Assembly: GCA_029287275.1 (NCBI GenBank) | Contig: JARFRL010000340.1 | Span: 1 to 19,289 of the forward strand | Origin: Pontiella desulfatans | GTDB taxonomy: Bacteria; Verrucomicrobiota; Kiritimatiellia; Kiritimatiellales; Pontiellaceae | Direction of reading: 5' to 3' | Length of the DNA: 19,289 bases | Part shown: positions 16,372-19,289 of the stretch, piece by piece | How the letters are laid out: each line of letters starts with the position of its first letter | How positions within the stretch are numbered: position 1 is the first letter of the stretch | Translations under genes and position numbers: made by a program | The notes under the pieces: model-generated | Seen by the model: only the letters and a program-made list of their open reading frames with translations | The model's database searches: none | What the model was told of the DNA's origin: nothing

Positions 16372-16975
16372 GGGAAAGGTTTTCCAACCGATGATCGTGC
16401 GTGCATATAAGGCAGACGCATTCGCGCCGCACCGTTTCCTTCAACGCCTGGATGATCAGGCGCGTGTTCAAATCATCGAGCCCCGAGGTCGGCTCGTCGA
16501 GCAGCAACACCTGGGCGTCCTTGATCAGGGCGCGGGCGATGGCGGCGCGCTGCTGCTGGCCGCCGGACAGGCTCGCGGCCTTCCGGTCGGCGACCGGCGC
16601 CAGCCCCAGCTTATCAACCCAATAGCCGATCCGATCCCCGAGGTCGCGGCGCCCCATCCCGGCCAGCTCGCCCGCGAGCTCCAGATTGCGCCGGACCGTG
16701 GCCAACGGAAGAAGGTTGAACCGCTGAAACAGAAAACTCATTTCCCGCCGCTGGTAGTCGCAAGAGCCCGGGCGAAGGCCCGACGGAGTGGAAACGGTTC
16801 CGGAGAGGGGACGCAGATAGCCGGCGAAAATTTTAAGGAGCGTGGTCTTCCCGCAACCGGAATAGCCCTTCAGCAAATTGATCCCCTTGCCAAAACGGAA
16901 TGAATGATTCTCGAATACCGGAGTCGCCTCCTTTGAGTAGGCGAAGGTGACGCCATCGCATGAGAGCGAGTTCAT
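16310..16975 (-). CDS. ABC transporter ATP-binding protein (MacB/LolD type)
   Basis: The 221-residue ATPase has every motif in order: Walker A GYSGCGKT at 37-44, Q-loop Gln84 in FLFQRFNLL, signature LSGGQQQR at 136-143, Walker B VLLLDEP from 156, D-loop SGLD and H-loop His193 in CTHDH. ATG 16975 is chosen because it overlaps the stop of the adaptor gene as ATGA (16972-16975), a normal coupling, and gives a standard N-terminus; extension to 17158 would overlap the adaptor gene by 187 bases. It powers the FtsX-type permease that follows and overlaps by 62 bases. Confidence 0.94.
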   Translation of the reverse strand: MNSLSCDGVTFAYSKEATPVFENHSFRFGKGINLLKGYSGCGKTTLLKIFAGYLRPLSGTVSTPSGLRPGSCDYQRREMSFLFQRFNLLPLATVRRNLELAGELAGMGRRDLGDRIGYWVDKLGLAPVADRKAASLSGGQQQRAAIARALIKDAQVLLLDEPTSGLDDLNTRLIIQALKETVRRECVCLICTHDHRLENLSHEVVDFNRFLPVERHLLALA

Positions 16976-18063
16976 TGTTCCCCCTCCCGCGCGACGCCCA
17001 GACGCGTCCGTCCGGTATAAAGCAGGCGGCCTCCCGGCCAAAGCTTGGCCACCGCTTCGCGCCAGCCCATGACGGATTCGTCGCCATTCAACATGAGGGC
17101 CACGTCCAGCTTCGATACCGAATGGAAGCTGACATCGGCTTCCACCCACAACTCGCACGTCAAGTTGGCCCCGATTAGCGGGACGAGTTTTTCCACCTCT
17201 TCCGGTTTAAATCCGAAGCGGTAGATCAGCACGTCCTGACTTCCGATCTCCACGACTTGGGCGTCATGAAATTCGGCGCGATAGCGCTCGCCGGAATCCT
17301 GCTTGAAGAGCACGGCCAATCGCTGCTTCGGTATGGCGACCAGTTGGGGATCGCGGATCACGACATGCAGATGGATTTCGCTGATATCGCGGATGGTGCC
17401 GATCGGCGTGTTGGAGGCCACGCGGATCGTCTTCCGATTCGGCGACACCGGGAGCGAAAGAATCAACTCGCCATCAAACGGCATGACGAGCCGCGAGCGC
17501 AGCGCCTTTTGCTCGAAAGCCAACCGCTCCACCTCGCCCGCGTTTTCCAATTTCTCCTCGAGTAGATCGAGCTCGTCGTTCAACTGTTTCACCAGGTTGG
17601 TTGAAAGCGGCACGCGGTCGCCATAGGGAACGTCCTTCAGCGCGGGATCGGACAACATGAATTCAACGCGGTTGAGTTCCCGCTCGGTTTGCTGGATCTC
17701 CTCCCGCAACCGGAGCCGCTCCGCGCGCGTGTTGAGTTCAACCTCCAGCTCCTCGCTGGCGATCTGGCGGGGTTCCACCTCCGCCCAGAGCGAATGCTTG
17801 GGAAGCAGGGTTCGGGGTTGATCGACATGGAAAAAGATGTCTCCGTCGGTCGGAGCCGTGACGGGAATGCTGATGAGCGGTCTTACCTGGGCCTGAAACT
17901 CACCCAGCAGCAACTTGGTGGACGCCGGATAGGTTTCCAACGCCCGCGCGGGGATCGTCCGCGCCCGTTCTTCAGGGGGTTCAAGGTCGGCGCCGCATCC
18001 AACCAGACAGCCAAGCAGCGAAACCGCGCCCAACCAAAAACCGGTTTTTTTCTCGAAAATCAT
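16972..18063 (-). CDS. Periplasmic adaptor (membrane fusion) lipoprotein of the exporter
   Basis: A 363-residue protein with a lipoprotein signal ending LVGC (Cys23). After a Pro/Glu-rich stretch there is a barrel-sandwich half (TKLLLGEFQAQVRPLISIPV then GDIFFHVDQP), a predicted coiled-coil hairpin (about 100-195, with repeated Glu/Arg/Leu pattern), the second sandwich half (RLVMPFDGELILSLPVSP), and a beta-barrel domain towards the end. This is the HlyD/MacA adaptor plan, with sequence well away from MacA. It would bridge the permease and the outer-membrane factor. It leads the four-gene operon and its stop overlaps the ATPase start. The ribosome site is weak. About 145 bases lie upstream, including the terminator of the neighbouring lipoprotein gene. 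Confidence 0.8.
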   Translation of the reverse strand: MIFEKKTGFWLGAVSLLGCLVGCGADLEPPEERARTIPARALETYPASTKLLLGEFQAQVRPLISIPVTAPTDGDIFFHVDQPRTLLPKHSLWAEVEPRQIASEELEVELNTRAERLRLREEIQQTERELNRVEFMLSDPALKDVPYGDRVPLSTNLVKQLNDELDLLEEKLENAGEVERLAFEQKALRSRLVMPFDGELILSLPVSPNRKTIRVASNTPIGTIRDISEIHLHVVIRDPQLVAIPKQRLAVLFKQDSGERYRAEFHDAQVVEIGSQDVLIYRFGFKPEEVEKLVPLIGANLTCELWVEADVSFHSVSKLDVALMLNGDESVMGWREAVAKLWPGGRLLYTGRTRLGVAREGEQ

Positions 18064-18157
18064 ACCCGTAAAACAACCCCGTCATCCAAATAGAACCCCC
18101 GCGGCAAGGGGCGAGCCGTCTAATCACGCGGGGCGCCACAAGCGCGCGGCGAGAAAT

Positions 18158-18181
18158 ACGCGGCCCCCGAAAGGGCCGCGT
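18158..18181 (-). terminator. Terminator of the small lipoprotein gene
   Basis: ACGCGGCCC (18158-18166) and GGGCCGCGT (18173-18181) form a perfect 9-bp stem with a 6-base loop. It lies 27 bases beyond the stop codon of the lipoprotein gene. Read on the minus strand the tail is ATTTCTC, a modest U-tract. It separates that gene from the exporter operon. Confidence 0.6.
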
Positions 18182-18208
18182 TTCACCATTAACCAGCGGG
18201 GACATGAA

Positions 18209-18634
18209 CTACTGCTTGGCAATGGTCCAAGAGCCGCTGATCGGCTTACCACTGTCGCTGGTTCCCAGATAGGTTCCATTGGCCGTGGTGGTGGTGTTTA
18301 TGATTCCGGTCAACGTGATGTTGAACGGACTGGTCGCGTCGGTAATGACGATGGTGATCGCCCCACCCGCCACGGTAATGGAGACCGTGTAATCCCCAAA
18401 CGTGTTGGAGTAGTTTTGAATCATCGTGAGATCATCGAAGTTCACGGGAATCGTGATGTCACCACTATCATTCGGGTCAACATTGTCGACCCACGTAATA
18501 TCCCATAGATGGGGGACCGCTGGTAGTTCATCCTCGTCCCATGGGCAGCCGGTCAATAAGGCCAGGCAGCATAGCCCCGTGGCTATGACGACGGTTCGTC
18601 TCGCGACGTTCCGCCATGTCGCATCCGCTTTCAT
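18209..18634 (-). CDS. Small lipoprotein of unknown function
   Basis: I do not recognise this 141-residue protein. It has a clear lipoprotein signal: a basic start, a hydrophobic core, and LLTGC with Cys30 as the modified residue. The mature part is acidic at first (PWDEDELP), then rich in Thr, Ile and Val in alternating patterns with repeated GxxTITV-like strands, and ends KPISGSWTIAKQ. That suggests a small beta-barrel or sandwich, perhaps of lipocalin-like or surface-exposed type, but no family is claimed. A strong AAGGGAGG lies five bases before the ATG. It is a single-gene unit with its own terminator. Composition is less GC-rich than the neighbours in the mature part. Confidence 0.75.
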   Translation of the reverse strand: MKADATWRNVARRTVVIATGLCCLALLTGCPWDEDELPAVPHLWDITWVDNVDPNDSGDITIPVNFDDLTMIQNYSNTFGDYTVSITVAGGAITIVITDATSPFNITLTGIINTTTTANGTYLGTSDSGKPISGSWTIAKQ

Positions 18635-18914
18635 CGCATCCTCCCTTCAGCCGGGAATCGGCTGGTTTAAATGCTCTTAACTTCGCAGACGAAGGAAGAA
18701 TAACGCCATCCGCCGCGGACGCAACTAATTATCGCGGCATACTTTATATTAATATTTCGCGCAGATTTATGAATTCTGAACCTTCGCCGCGCTCGCCGCC
18801 CGACTCCCCCGCCACCGTCCTCTTCAGGGTTCTGACGTTTTCGCGCGCGTTGGGGGTTTGCACCCTGTTGTGGAATTGAATACGCTCTTGCTGATAATCG
18901 AGAGGAATGATCCC

Positions 18915-19189
18915 ATGCGCGAACGAAGACATTTCATAGGCGGGCTGATGACGGCTCCATTCTTCCATGGCATCGCCCGCGCCGCCGAGCGCTTGGGACA
19001 ACCGCCCAAACCGGCGTTTGAAGTGGGCGAGAAACTCACCTACAGCCTGGGCTGGCAGTTCATCGTCGCGGGCCATGCGACACTGGAGGTGCTGCCCGAC
19101 GAGGACTGGGAGGGCCGCGAAGCCCGTAGTTTTCAGATGACCGCGAAAACCAACAAGACGGCGGACGCGCTCTTCGAAGTGCGCGACAC
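18915..19189 (+). CDS. DUF3108-type exported protein, 3' end missing
   Basis: Only the first 91 or so residues are real sequence; the rest is library adapter. The N-terminus MRERRHFIGGLMTAPFF has a twin-arginine-like signal followed by an Ala-rich cleavage region, so export is likely. From about residue 30 the stretch KPAFEVGEKLTYSLGWQFI followed by VAGHATLEV matches the start of DUF3108 proteins, which are periplasmic and of unknown function. ATG 18915 follows AGAGGAA at 18901-18907 by seven bases; the longer in-frame start at 18858 (TTG) has no ribosome site. In the 280-base gap before it I see only an AT-rich patch (18737-18760) and weak promoter-like words; no gene. Confidence 0.7.
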
Positions 19190-19289
19190 CTGTCTCTTAT
19201 ACACATCTGACGCTGCCGACGATCCAACTCTAGTGTAGTTGTCGGGGGGGGGCGGGGGGGTTGGAGGGGGGGGGGGGGGGGGGGGGGGG
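19190..19289. other. Library adapter, index and poly-G artefact (not genomic)
   Basis: From 19190 the sequence is the 19-base Tn5 mosaic end followed by the Nextera read-1 adapter tail (to 19222, 33 bases in all). Ten bases that fit an i5 index follow (19223-19232), then a degraded copy of the P5 side that begins GTGTAG and falls into G runs. The poly-G tail is what two-colour Illumina chemistry gives when signal is lost. Read through, it gives the well-known false peptide CLLYTSDAADD at the end of the DUF3108 frame. Confidence 0.97.

Noticed and set aside
18858..18914. Upstream extension of the DUF3108 protein from TTG 18858
   Set aside because: No ribosome site precedes it and it would put a hydrophobic stretch before the twin-arginine-like signal; ATG 18915 has a good site.

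Overview
The window is a GC-rich stretch of bacterial chromosome about 19.2 kb long, ending in about 100 bases of sequencing artefact. Three proteins carry clear lipobox signals for outer-membrane or periplasmic lipoproteins. There is a MacAB/TolC-like export operon, a tig-clpP-clpX operon and a bacterial mevalonate-pathway decarboxylase. Together these point to a free-living Gram-negative organism, perhaps in the PVC group (Verrucomicrobiota/Kiritimatiellota), but no rRNA or taxonomic marker fixes this. There are no tRNA or rRNA genes, CRISPR arrays, transposases or integrases. Most of the window is housekeeping and envelope genes.

Layout. 1-267: heptamer tandem repeats in two opposing orientations. 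265-2370 (minus): a phospholipase D-superfamily lipoprotein, then a 2-Cys peroxiredoxin with a strong terminator. 2684-4408 (plus): a lone PTS Enzyme I-like protein. 4429-5244 (minus): mutM. 5331-6380 (minus): diphosphomevalonate decarboxylase, which carries two copies of a palindromic repeat inside the reading frame. 6424-7575 (plus): a D,D-carboxypeptidase that shares a bidirectional terminator with the next operon. 7627-10284 (minus): a translationally coupled three-gene operon, in transcription order a small helix-turn-helix (phage CII-like) protein, a membrane NfeD/YuaF-like protein with an Asp-rich loop, and flotillin. 10285-10638: a divergent intergenic region with a large GC-rich structured element and the tig promoter. 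10639-13913 (plus): tig, clpP, clpX. 13950-18063 (minus): a compact tripartite exporter, in transcription order periplasmic adaptor lipoprotein, ATPase, FtsX-type permease and TolC-like outer-membrane lipoprotein. 18209-18634 (minus): a small lipoprotein of unknown function. 18915-19189 (plus): the start of a DUF3108 protein, cut off by library adapter.

How the genes work together. Tig, ClpP and ClpX handle protein folding and turnover. The flotillin and NfeD-like pair probably builds a membrane microdomain scaffold, as YuaG/YuaF do in Bacillus, and here a DNA-binding protein appears to be made from the same message. The exporter moves an unknown substrate across the envelope. The carboxypeptidase trims peptidoglycan. 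The peroxiredoxin and MutM deal with peroxide and oxidised guanine.

The observations most worth a second look are the regulator-NfeD-flotillin coupling, the structured element at 10455-10559, the in-frame palindromic repeat inside mvaD, the altered active site of the solitary Enzyme I, and the several families of small intergenic repeats. The last 100 bases are Nextera adapter, index and poly-G and should be trimmed. I found no convincing new multi-gene defence or mobile system.
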